The translations under genes were made by a program, and so were the position numbers. A stretch of DNA of 52,793 nucleotides. It comes from an uncultured Lachnospiraceae bacterium. GTDB lineage: Bacteria > Bacillota > Clostridia > Lachnospirales > Lachnospiraceae. The notes under the pieces were generated by a model. It saw only the letters and a list, made by a program, of their open reading frames with translations. It had not been told where the DNA came from and made no database searches. The stretch covers positions 1 to 52,793 of the forward strand of contig CAMWKB010000007.1 in the NCBI GenBank assembly GCA_947174705.1, written 5' to 3'. This document shows, piece by piece, positions 18,001 to 24,166 of the stretch. Every line of letters begins with the position of its first letter. Position 1 is the stretch's first letter.

Positions 18001-19575
18001 CGGATTTGTTACCTGTGCAAAAAGCTGTTTAAAATAGTGGAAAAGCGGATGGTGGGCCTTAGAAAGCACCGGAAGCGGCGTATCTACACCCATTGCCGCA
18101 ATCGCCTCCGAACCGCTTTTTGCCATCGGAAGTATACTGGACTTTAAATCCTCGTATGTGTAACCGAAGGCTTTCTGCATACGCTGTCTCTCTTCATTAC
18201 TGAATTCCGGTACTCTCATGTTCGGAATCTTCAGCTCTTTTAACGCAACAAGGTGATTATCCAGCCATTCACCGTAGGGCTGCGCAGAAGCATATTTCTC
18301 TTTTAACTCATCATCGTCAATTACCCTGCCCTGCAGTGTATCAACTAAAAGCATCTTGCCCGGATGCAGTCTTTCTTTTACAACGATACTGGTTGGGTCA
18401 ATGTCTAAAACCCCTACTTCTGAGGAAAGGATAAGCGTGTCATCATCCGTTATCATATACCTTGAAGGGCGTAGACCGTTTCGGTCAAGAACCGCTCCCA
18501 TAATATCTCCGTCCGAGAAAAGGATGGATGCAGGACCGTCCCAAGGCTCCATCATTGTTGCATAATATTGATAGAAGTCTTTCTTTTTCTGAGTCATGGT
18601 TTTATTGTTCTCCCAAGGCTCAGGAATAGTGATCATTACCGCAAGCGGCAGAGGCATCCCACTCATAACAAGGAATTCCAAAGTATTATCGAGCATTGCC
18701 GAGTCCGAACCTGATGCACTTATCGCCGGTAGTACCTTATGAAGCTGCCCTGCCAGATGCTCGGATTCCATTGTTTCTTCACGCGCCAGCATCTTATCCG
18801 CATTGCCGCGTATTGTATTAATCTCGCCGTTATGTACTATAAAGCGGTTAGGATGCGCACGCTCCCAGCTTGGATTCGTATTTGTGGAAAAGCGCGAATG
18901 TACAATCGCAATCGCAGACTCGTAATCTTTATCCTGAAGGTCCATAAAGAAGGTACGAAGCTGCCCTACCAAAAACATTCCTTTGTATACAATTGTTCTG
19001 CTGGACAACGAAACCACATATGTCACATCCGTAGACTGTTCAAAAGTTCTTCTTAATATATAGAGTTTCCTGTCAAAATCCAACCCCTTAGGAATATTGT
19101 CAGGTTTCTTTACAAACGCCTGCATAATGCAGGGCATACACTCAACCGCCTTATGTCCAAGCACTGAAGGATCGATAGGTACGGTTCTCCAGCCGAGAAA
19201 CTTAAGCCCTTCTTTTTCCACGATGATCTCAAACATTTTCTTGGACTGGTTGCGTTGAAGCTCATCCTGTGGGAAAAAGAACATACCTATTCCGTATTCA
19301 CGCTCCTTACCTATTGAAATTCCCAGCTTTTCCGTTGCCTTTACCATAAACTTATGGGGAATCTGAGTAAGGATTCCAACACCGTCACCGGTCTTGCCTT
19401 CTGCATCTTTACCGGCCCTGTGTTCCAAATTTTCTACTATTTTAAGAGCATTTTCTACTGTGGCACGGCTTTTTTCACCTTTGATATTAACGCAGGCTCC
19501 GATACCGCAGTTGTCATGCTCAAATTCCATCCTATGCAGGGGCGCATGGGGGATATTAGATTTTGCATCAAACAT
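15031..19575 (-). CDS. gltB: Glutamate synthase (NADPH) large subunit
   Basis: Product of 1514 aa from the ATG at 19575. The AAAGGAG site lies inside the slightly longer open frame, which excludes the upstream ATG. The sequence begins with a 22-residue propeptide, then Cys23-GIG, the N-terminal nucleophile of class II glutamine amidotransferases. Central and FMN-binding domains follow (GAKPGEGGHLPGGKV, SPPPHHDIYSIEDLAQ). The 3Fe-4S cluster Cys are in GCVMMRVCNLDTCPVG (C-x5-C-x4-C). The C-terminal GxGxG domain is present (NGSGGQSFGAF to GATGKNFAAGMSGG). It is co-transcribed with gltD. The leader holds a strong terminator-like hairpin at 19626-19673. Confidence 0.97.
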   Translation of the reverse strand: MFDAKSNIPHAPLHRMEFEHDNCGIGACVNIKGEKSRATVENALKIVENLEHRAGKDAEGKTGDGVGILTQIPHKFMVKATEKLGISIGKEREYGIGMFFFPQDELQRNQSKKMFEIIVEKEGLKFLGWRTVPIDPSVLGHKAVECMPCIMQAFVKKPDNIPKGLDFDRKLYILRRTFEQSTDVTYVVSLSSRTIVYKGMFLVGQLRTFFMDLQDKDYESAIAIVHSRFSTNTNPSWERAHPNRFIVHNGEINTIRGNADKMLAREETMESEHLAGQLHKVLPAISASGSDSAMLDNTLEFLVMSGMPLPLAVMITIPEPWENNKTMTQKKKDFYQYYATMMEPWDGPASILFSDGDIMGAVLDRNGLRPSRYMITDDDTLILSSEVGVLDIDPTSIVVKERLHPGKMLLVDTLQGRVIDDDELKEKYASAQPYGEWLDNHLVALKELKIPNMRVPEFSNEERQRMQKAFGYTYEDLKSSILPMAKSGSEAIAAMGVDTPLPVLSKAHHPLFHYFKQLFAQVTNPPIDAIREEVVTSTTVYLGTDGNLLEEKPENCNMLRVHNPILTSTDLLKIKNMKSEGFKVEVVPITYYKNTSLEKAIDRLFVEVDRAFRGGVNILILSDRGVDENRVAIPSLLAVSALQQHLVNTKKRTSVAIVLESAEPREVHHFATLLGFGASAINPYLAQESIKELIDNHMLDKDYYAAVNDYNDAVLHGIVKIASKMGISTIQSYQGSKIFEAIGIDKEVINKYFTNTVCRIGGITLKDIEKEVDTLHSMAFDPLGLSTDLELDAAGHHQMRSGADEHLYNPETIHLLQESTKRGDYEMFKKYTQAVNNEKSIKTLRGLMDFNYAKKPVPIEEVESVDTIVTRFKTGAMSYGSISKEAHETMAIAMNRLHGKSNSGEGGEDKERLKVGADGLNRCSAIKQVASGRFGVTSEYLNSAVEIQIKMAQGAKPGEGGHLPGGKVYPWIAKTRHSTAGVSLISPPPHHDIYSIEDLAQLIYDLKNANTRARISVKLVSEAGVGTVAAGVAKAGAQVILVSGYDGGTGAAPRTSIHNAGLPWELGLAETHQTLIQNGLRNKVRIETDGKLMSGRDVAIAAILGAEEFGFATAPLVTMGCVMMRVCNLDTCPVGVATQNPELRKRFKGKPEYVENFMKFIAQELREYMSKLGVRTVDELVGRSDLLKMKEDLSEKQKKIDLSLILENPYEKTKEKVIFDAKQVYDFELEKTLDEKVLLKQLGKALESGQKRSIEVDVSNTDRTFGTILGSEITRKYGDTLAEDTYRILCNGSGGQSFGAFIPSGLTLELVGDSNDYFGKGLSGGKLIVYPPKGSKFKQDENIIIGNVALYGATSGKAFINGVAGERFCVRNSGAVAVVEGVGDHGCEYMTGGRVVVLGATGKNFAAGMSGGVAYVLDENNDLYTKVNKEMVSSYEITSKYDVLELKDMIKEHVALTNSVKGKEILDNFGEYLPKFKKIIPHDYERMLKLIVQMEEKGLSAEQAQIEAFYANKA

Positions 19576-19625
19576 AGTTTTGTCTCCTTTCATGAGGGAT
19601 GCTGATTATAAGTCACCCTTATGCC

Positions 19626-19673
19626 AAAAAAAGTCGCAAAGGTATCAGCTATTGCTTCGCACCTTTGCGACTT
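19626..19673 (-). terminator. Terminator-like hairpin in front of gltB
   Basis: Read on the minus strand, AAGTCGCAAAGGT (19673-19661) pairs perfectly with ACCTTTGCGACTT (19643-19631), followed by a run of seven T. The stem is 13 bp with a 17-nt loop. It lies about 50 bp before the gltB ATG. It could end the transcript of the XRE gene, or act as an attenuator for gltBD if the glt promoter lies upstream of it. Confidence 0.75.
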
Positions 19674-19729
19674 AAACTATTCATTACTATACACCCTTTT
19701 GGGGGGATTGTAAATATAGAATTTTTATG

Positions 19730-19754
19730 AAATTGTCAGATAATTTGACAATTT
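19730..19754. promoter_or_regulatory. Dyad in the gltB upstream region
   Basis: AAATTGTCA and TGACAATTT are 9-bp perfect inverted repeats separated by 7 bp. The site fits the size of a LysR-type (T-N11-A) or other dimeric operator and lies about 155 bp upstream of gltB. No regulator gene of that type is in the window. Confidence 0.4.
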
Positions 19755-19798
19755 AAATATTATAAGCATTTTATCTGTTAATTTGCTTCCTTTGCACC

Positions 19799-20005
19799 CT
19801 AAAAATAGAAAAGTTCCTCGAACTTCTTATCTAATGCAATACATAGAACTAACGCCAATTTAGCTGTGGGGTTGAACTGCCCGGTTTCTATAGAGCTGAT
19901 TGTATTACGTGATACACCAACCAGTTCTGCAAGTTGGTTTTGTGATAACTTCCGCTCTGCCCGTGCTTCCTTGAGATTGTTTTTTAATACAAGTTTATCG
20001 TCCAT
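19799..20005 (-). CDS. XRE-family (Cro/CI-like) regulator, short
   Basis: Product of 68 aa from the ATG at 20005; an ATG 12 nt earlier is only 2 nt from the AAAGG site. It is a single helix-turn-helix: LKEARAERKLSQNQLAELVGVSRNTISSIETGQFNPTAKLAL, with the recognition helix around VSRNTISSIE. This compact type is the usual partner of small membrane proteins, and the DUF6442-like gene lies just upstream in the same operon. It is the best candidate for binding the three CAAG-N4-CTTG operators in the operon promoter or the dyads at 20031-20118. Confidence 0.88.
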   Translation of the reverse strand: MDDKLVLKNNLKEARAERKLSQNQLAELVGVSRNTISSIETGQFNPTAKLALVLCIALDKKFEELFYF

Positions 20006-20030
20006 ATTAATAACCATGCCTTTCTCTCAA

Positions 20031-20118
20031 AGTGTGAAAAATTTATTTTTCACACTAACTCCCATCTGCCTGCTTCAGCAGGCATTCAAATCAAGATGGT
20101 GAAATTTCTAATTTCACC
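20031..20118. repeat. Cluster of three inverted repeats between the membrane protein and XRE genes
   Basis: AGTGTGAAAAA/TTTTTCACACT (20031-20056, 11-bp stem, TTTA loop), GCCTGC-TTCA-GCAGGC near 20070-20085 enclosed by CCATCT/AGATGG, and GGTGAAAT/ATTTCACC (20098-20118). The first and third share GTGAAA/TTTCAC half-sites. They could be RNA stem-loops that shape expression of the downstream XRE gene, or protein-binding dyads. Confidence 0.6.
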
Positions 20119-20129
20119 CTATCATCGCC

Positions 20130-20465
20130 TTATAAAATCGTAGAAGATGTAATCAGATTATAGATATGACATCCGGACATTGCGGATACCAATACTGTAT
20201 ATGCAATTGCCAGCACAAGCTCGTGCTTACGTCGGAGCTTTACGTATTTCACCCAGAATGTCGTCATGTTTGCGCTGAAAACAATAGCCCATAAGCCCCA
20301 ATTCGTACCACCACCGACAAATATCTGTGCTGCAAAAAAGATTGCCGCAAGAGCCGGCATTACTATAAGCGCAGCTGTACTCGCCTGCTTCAAGACCTCC
20401 TGTTCATAAATGTCCTTATTCTTATTCTCCGCTCTGCTCATTTCCAATATTTCTTCCTTATTCAT
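20130..20465 (-). CDS. DUF6442-like small membrane protein
   Basis: Product of 111 aa from the ATG at 20465, 7 nt after GGAGG. The soluble N-terminus MNKEEILEMSRAENKNKDIYE is followed by three hydrophobic helices (about 32-52, 57-75, 84-105). Proteins starting with MNKEEIL.. SR.ENK and two to four helices are commonly encoded next to short XRE regulators in Firmicutes, as here. Function unknown. The promoter upstream is a perfect consensus and carries three operators, so expression is probably repressed by the neighbour. Confidence 0.75.
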   Translation of the reverse strand: MNKEEILEMSRAENKNKDIYEQEVLKQASTAALIVMPALAAIFFAAQIFVGGGTNWGLWAIVFSANMTTFWVKYVKLRRKHELVLAIAYTVLVSAMSGCHIYNLITSSTIL

Positions 20466-20489
20466 AGAAAAACCTCCAATTTGTATTGA

Positions 20490-20563
20490 CAAGTTTACTT
20501 GGCATTTTCTTAATTATAGTGCTGCCAAGTTTTCTTGTCAACACCTTTTGACAAGTTTTCTTT
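20490..20563. promoter_or_regulatory. Three-copy operator CAAG-N4-CTTG
   Basis: CAAGTTTACTTG at 20490-20501, CAAGTTTTCTTG at 20526-20537, and CAAGTTTTCTTT at 20552-20563. One lies downstream of the -10, one in the -35/spacer and one upstream of the -35 of the same promoter. Flanks are also similar (TTGACAAG, TGCCAAG). Very likely binding sites of the XRE regulator encoded in this operon. Confidence 0.8.
20513..20541 (-). promoter_or_regulatory. Consensus promoter of the DUF6442-XRE operon
   Basis: On the minus strand TTGACA (20541-20536), a 17-bp spacer and TATAAT (20518-20513): a full match to sigma-A consensus. The middle operator overlaps the -35 and spacer. Confidence 0.85.
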
Positions 20564-20565
20564 GC

Positions 20566-20605
20566 AAAAACCTGCCTGTGATATTAATCCCACAGGCAGG
20601 TTTTT
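20566..20605 (-). terminator. Terminator of the XRE/effector-domain gene
   Basis: AAAAACCTGCCTGTG (20566-20580) pairs perfectly with CACAGGCAGGTTTTT (20591-20605) around a 10-nt loop. It works in both directions and insulates the operon below from the gene at 20622-21290. Confidence 0.85.
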
Positions 20606-20621
20606 CCTGACTTATAAGTAA

Positions 20622-21290
20622 TTAAGAACAAGCAATATAAATATCCATACTCTCCCCGTCAGTTTCAAAGCAGGGGATAACGTCCTTTTTCGTGCGTTCC
20701 AGACCGTTCACGCGCATATACTCCATAAGTGTTTTATAGCCGTTGGGAATAGTCACAAACGGATTCTCAAAGGGCTTTTCAATGTGAATTGCCGCATACC
20801 TGTGGGCTGCCTGCTCGTGTATTTCAATATCAGGAGGGACGACTCCATCAGGCAGTATCCATGCTGCTTCGTAGCCATGCATATTGAAAACATTTATCTG
20901 CTCCTGTGACACATTGGGAAAATCCCAGCCAATGACACGAGGTTTGTCCACGCCGCAACTGCGGGCAATGGAAATTACTCTGTCAATAGCGTCCCCCTCA
21001 GGGTCGGAGCTTATAACGGCATGCTTTATATAGCGGAAAGCGGGAACGGTTTCTACACGCAAATTTGTATACACTTCGCCACGAGCGACCATGTCACCGC
21101 GGAACAGGTTGTCCAACGAACAATTGAAAAGCCTGCAAAGCTCTATAGCCTTGTCCATTTCAGGCTGTGCGGTATCCAACTCCCATTTTGATACGGTTTG
21201 ACGGCTGATATTCATTTTTTCAGCCAAATCCTCCTGCGTCATATTCCCTTTTAGATGTCTTAAAAACTGCAAATTTTTTCCAAAGCTCAT
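20622..21290 (-). CDS. XRE-family regulator with C-terminal effector-binding domain
   Basis: Product of 222 aa from the ATG at 21290, with AAAGGAG upstream; the earlier ATG overlaps that site. Residues about 1-60 are a helix-turn-helix (NMTQEDLAEKMNISRQTVSKWELDTAQPEMDKAIEL). Residues about 75-222 resemble the GyrI/AraC effector-binding fold (VETVPAFRYIKHAVISS at the start, AAWILPDGVVPPDIEIHEQAAHRYAAIHIEKP in the middle), which binds hydrophobic small molecules in multidrug regulators. It would sense a ligand and control a target not visible here. Confidence 0.82.
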   Translation of the reverse strand: MSFGKNLQFLRHLKGNMTQEDLAEKMNISRQTVSKWELDTAQPEMDKAIELCRLFNCSLDNLFRGDMVARGEVYTNLRVETVPAFRYIKHAVISSDPEGDAIDRVISIARSCGVDKPRVIGWDFPNVSQEQINVFNMHGYEAAWILPDGVVPPDIEIHEQAAHRYAAIHIEKPFENPFVTIPNGYKTLMEYMRVNGLERTKKDVIPCFETDGESMDIYIACS

Positions 21291-21332
21291 AAAATATTCT
21301 CCTTTCATTTTCCCTCGCCGCGCAGCATTATC

Positions 21333-21361
21333 AGTATAGTATTATCATCTACAAGCTGCAA
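21333..21361 (-). promoter_or_regulatory. Promoter of the XRE/effector-domain gene
   Basis: On the minus strand TTGCAG (21361-21356), a 17-bp spacer and TATACT (21338-21333). Confidence 0.65.
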
Positions 21362-21452
21362 CCAACCTATATGCGCTATTTTTTTGAATCGCGCAACTTC
21401 AAAGTGCGGATAGAAAACATTTCAATCAGTTCGTCATTCCCATGTATTTTGT

Positions 21453-21460
21453 GTTATAAT
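21453..21460 (+). promoter_or_regulatory. Extended -10 promoter of the HD protein
   Basis: TG-T-TATAAT with TATAAT at 21455-21460 is an extended -10 element. No good -35 is visible 17 bp upstream. Confidence 0.5.
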
Positions 21461-21555
21461 TTGTTACATGATTATATTTCTCTTGTAAATCACAACCGTG
21501 ATTTAAATGGAAACCGAACATATAAACAAATCGAAAACCATGGAGGTGATTACCT

Positions 21556-22155
21556 TTGTTCCCGGATAAAGAAACCGCAATACAAGAATTAGAAATTGCC
21601 GGAACAATGAACCCCGGACCTTGGACAAAACATTCTTATAATGTCGCAAATGCAGCAAGAATTATTGCAGAGCATTGTGAGTTCATGGAGCCTGACAAGG
21701 CATTTGTCTGCGGATTATTACATGATATCGGACGTCGAACAGGAATTTCAGCCTTAAGGCATACCATTGACGGTTATGATTATGCTATTTCTAAAGGATG
21801 GGATGAAATTGCAAGAATATGCCTAACCCATTCGTTTCCCATTCAGGACATAAAAGCGGATATCGCAAAAAATGATGTCAGTAAAACGCAATATGATTTT
21901 ATCAATAATTATTTGTGTAATATTGAATACGATGATTATGATAAACTGATTATTCTTTGCGATTCACTCGCAGACGCCAATGGATTTTGTATTCTGGAAA
22001 AAAGATTTGTTGATACAACAAGACGTTATGGTATGCATCCGTTTTCTGTTGACCGTTGGAATCATACTTATCAGTATAAAGATTATTTTGAGGAAAAGAT
22101 AGGAACGTCCGTCTATAAGTTACTGCCGGACATAGAAGACTGTATATATCATTAG
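21556..22155 (+). CDS. HD-domain hydrolase, TTG start
   Basis: Product of 199 aa. It begins at TTG (21556), 6-8 nt after a strong GGAGGTGAT. The HD signature is present: His in WTKHSYNVANAARIIAEHC, the LLHDIGRR pair and a later Asp in IILCDSLADANG. HD enzymes are metal-dependent phosphohydrolases acting on nucleotides or similar substrates. The closest style is the small HDIG proteins with no extra domain. It is followed by remains of a nucleoside-deaminase gene, which hints at nucleotide salvage or housecleaning, by inference only. Confidence 0.83.
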   Translation: MFPDKETAIQELEIAGTMNPGPWTKHSYNVANAARIIAEHCEFMEPDKAFVCGLLHDIGRRTGISALRHTIDGYDYAISKGWDEIARICLTHSFPIQDIKADIAKNDVSKTQYDFINNYLCNIEYDDYDKLIILCDSLADANGFCILEKRFVDTTRRYGMHPFSVDRWNHTYQYKDYFEEKIGTSVYKLLPDIEDCIYH

Positions 22156-22183
22156 AAGAGCATTTAAAATATCCCTATGTAAA

Positions 22184-22424
22184 ATCCTGTATACATTATA
22201 CACTGCATTGGAGCCATGCCCGATGTGTATGGTAACAATGGTTATGGGCGGAATAAGAAACATAATCATCAGGGCACATGATGGTAGATTTTTCCGTTTA
22301 TAATTCAAAAGGCGTTGAAGCGGCCAAAGAGCTGGTTGAAAATGGGTTGTTCTCTGAAAATAGTCCGAAAGACTACACTATAGATTTTATTTCTAATGAA
22401 TTGGCAAAAATAATAGAGCGATGA
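22184..22424 (+). pseudogene. Remnant of a nucleoside/cytidine-deaminase-family gene
   Basis: In one frame the DNA at 22184-22300 reads ILYTLYTALEPCPMCMVTM, the zinc-binding PCxxC block of the cytidine/guanine/tRNA-adenosine deaminase family (PCPMC at 22214-22228), then GGIRNIIIRAHDG. That frame stops soon after. A shifted frame from 22281 continues VDFSVYNSKGVEAAKELVENG to a stop at 22424. The N-terminal half with the H-A-E catalytic motif is absent. So this is a 5'-truncated, frameshifted relic, or the 47-aa 3' piece is translated on its own; no good ribosome site supports that. Confidence 0.6.
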
Positions 22425-22488
22425 ATAAAGTAATGTGGCGTATTATTTGTATGTATGTTACAATCTAGACATAAGAAAGGGTGATAGA

Positions 22489-23202
22489 ATGAAAACGAAA
22501 AACAAAGTATTGTTATTTCTTATGGCAGGTATTATGGTATTGCTTGTGGCCGGAATCAGAATCAACTCAAGGGCCCAGGAATGTGGCGTTGACGGCTGCA
22601 CAATAAGAGGAGCGCATACACACAATTACTGTGAAATAGACGGTTGCAACATTGTGGGTGAACATACTCACAAGTACTGCGATATAGGAGGATGCAGCAT
22701 TGAAGGTGAGCATACTCACAAATATTGCGACGTGAACGGGTGCACTATTAATGGCGACCATACTCACAAATATTGTGACGTAGATGGATGCAACATTGAG
22801 AGCGAACACAATCACAAATACTGCGATGTGGACGGGTGCAACATTGAAGGCGAACATACTCACAAATACTGTGACATGGACGGATGTACTATTGAAGGCG
22901 AACACGATCACAAATACTGTGACGTAGACGGGTGCACTATTGAAGGTGAGCACAGTCATAACTACTGTGATGTAGATGGATGCAACATTGAAGGTGAGCA
23001 TACTCACAAATACTGCGATGTAGATGGGTGCAACATTGAAGGCGAACACAATCACAAATACTGCGATGTAGACGGCTGCACTATTGAAGGTGAACATCAT
23101 CACAACTATTGCAACTTGGACGGTTGTACCATTGTGGGAGAACATACTCACAACAACTCAACCGGACATCATAATTCAGGACATGGAAGAAAACATCATT
23201 AA
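22489..23202 (+). CDS. Secreted protein of twelve tandem Cys2His2 repeats
   Basis: Product of 237 aa from the ATG at 22489, just after AAAGGGTGAT; the longer frame has no ribosome site. The N-terminus MKTKNK plus a hydrophobic stretch to about residue 24 is a signal peptide or anchor, with possible cleavage near SRA-Q30. Residues 30-221 are twelve copies of a 16-residue unit, consensus KYCDVDGCNIEGEHTH, with C-x4-C-x5-H-x-H in every unit. This gives 24 Cys and 24 His at fixed positions. A His/Gly-rich tail ends the protein (GHHNSGHGRKHH). The pattern strongly suggests metal binding, zinc or copper most likely, one ion per unit. I know no named function. It is a single gene followed by a terminator. 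Confidence 0.85.
   Translation: MKTKNKVLLFLMAGIMVLLVAGIRINSRAQECGVDGCTIRGAHTHNYCEIDGCNIVGEHTHKYCDIGGCSIEGEHTHKYCDVNGCTINGDHTHKYCDVDGCNIESEHNHKYCDVDGCNIEGEHTHKYCDMDGCTIEGEHDHKYCDVDGCTIEGEHSHNYCDVDGCNIEGEHTHKYCDVDGCNIEGEHNHKYCDVDGCTIEGEHHHNYCNLDGCTIVGEHTHNNSTGHHNSGHGRKHH
22576..23151 (+). repeat. 48-bp tandem repeat array, twelve units
   Basis: Twelve in-frame units of exactly 48 bp with no length variation. Units differ mainly at synonymous sites and at residues 4-6, 9, 11-13 and 15 of the unit. Outer units (1, 2, 3, 12) are the most divergent, the middle ones the most alike, as expected for an array grown by internal duplication. Confidence 0.92.
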
Positions 23203-23211
23203 AAACATTTT

Positions 23212-23242
23212 ATCCCCATCTTATGTGATGGGGATTTTTATT
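23212..23242 (+). terminator. Terminator of the Cys2His2 repeat gene
   Basis: ATCCCCATC (23212-23220), a 6-nt loop, GATGGGGAT (23227-23235), then TTTTATT. Confidence 0.85.
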
Positions 23243-23249
23243 AACATAA

Positions 23250-23274
23250 GGACTGCTCGCAATGCGTGCTGTCC
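23250..23274. repeat. 25-bp interrupted palindrome
   Basis: GGAC-t-GC-t-CGC, centre aat, GCG-t-GC-t-GTCC: every mismatch is a like-with-like pair at a symmetric position. It sits after the CPBP gene (minus strand) and the repeat gene terminator. Possibly a stem-loop near the end of the bsh-CPBP transcript. Confidence 0.5.
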
Positions 23275-23308
23275 GTTGTTTTGACACATTTAAAAACTCA
23301 TTAAAGCC

Positions 23309-24148
23309 TTAAACTTCTTCACTTCCGTATAAAATAGCATTCAGCAGCTTTTTCTCAATTAATACAATTAAAACTATCGATATCCCAATCAACACCACCG
23401 CATTATAAGAACGAACAACAGCATTATATAATCCCTGATTATAGGTAATAGTATAAACCGAAATATTGGCTATCGCATGAAATATGCATGGAATCTTAAA
23501 ATTTTTAAACCTTTCGTAGGTGTAAGCAATCAAAATTCCCATACATGTGCCATATAGCGCCTGTACCATATTGCCATGCCATGCCCCGAAGAGCAGCGCT
23601 GAGACGATAACAGAAAGCCATATCGGATAGTATTTTTTCATTCTGTTATAAATCAGACCGCGGAAAACTATCTCTTCCACAACTGGAGAAATAACGCCAT
23701 ATATAAAAAGGCCGACTCCGAATGCAACTCCGTACTGCCTTTCTGCAACCTGCTTATAGGATTCGGATTTCCCCACAAGACCTGTCAGGATTATCAAAAT
23801 GTTAAGTCCGACCGAAGATGTAAATGCAATAATGGCCGTTACCAAATAAGCCGCCGGGTTTGCTTTAGGGCCTGCATCAAGATATTTGTTCCTGTATAAC
23901 TGACCTTTCAACAGTGGAATCAGTGGCAGTGTGCCAAAAAGCATAGCCAAGGAATTAAGCACAACTTTCATCATGGCCTCATATCCGTTCCGGCTTTGCA
24001 GTCTGGCTCCGACACTGGTATCCAATATTAAACTCATTATAAATGCAAGCAAAATAAACGCAACATTATACACCGCATAGTAGTAAACTGCCGGTGAAAG
24101 AATATCCCATGTTTTTCTAAAAGCGCTTATATCTTTATCTGCATTCAT
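23309..24148 (-). CDS. CPBP-family intramembrane metalloprotease
   Basis: Product of 279 aa with about eight hydrophobic helices. The CAAX protease/bacteriocin-processing (CPBP, ABI) motifs are all there: EEIVFRGLIY (EExxxR), FGAWHGN (FxxxH) and HAIAN (HxxxN). Such proteins cleave within the membrane; some give bacteriocin immunity, others have unknown substrates. It follows the bile salt hydrolase gene by 18 bp with a GAAGGA site, so the two are co-transcribed. Confidence 0.88.
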   Translation of the reverse strand: MNADKDISAFRKTWDILSPAVYYYAVYNVAFILLAFIMSLILDTSVGARLQSRNGYEAMMKVVLNSLAMLFGTLPLIPLLKGQLYRNKYLDAGPKANPAAYLVTAIIAFTSSVGLNILIILTGLVGKSESYKQVAERQYGVAFGVGLFIYGVISPVVEEIVFRGLIYNRMKKYYPIWLSVIVSALLFGAWHGNMVQALYGTCMGILIAYTYERFKNFKIPCIFHAIANISVYTITYNQGLYNAVVRSYNAVVLIGISIVLIVLIEKKLLNAILYGSEEV

Positions 24149-24166
24149 TTTTCAATATGTCCTTCT

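Noticed and set aside
22120..22308. 62-aa minus-strand hydrophobic frame
   Set aside because: It overlaps the end of the HD gene and the deaminase relic in antisense and has no start signal.
22567..23151. 194-aa open frame opposite the Cys2His2 repeat gene
   Set aside because: It is the antisense of a repetitive coding region, with no ribosome site; the Val/Phe-rich pattern is a mirror of the repeats.
22576..23151. CRISPR array from the regular 48-bp period
   Set aside because: The repeats are contiguous, in frame and without unique spacers; they code for a protein.
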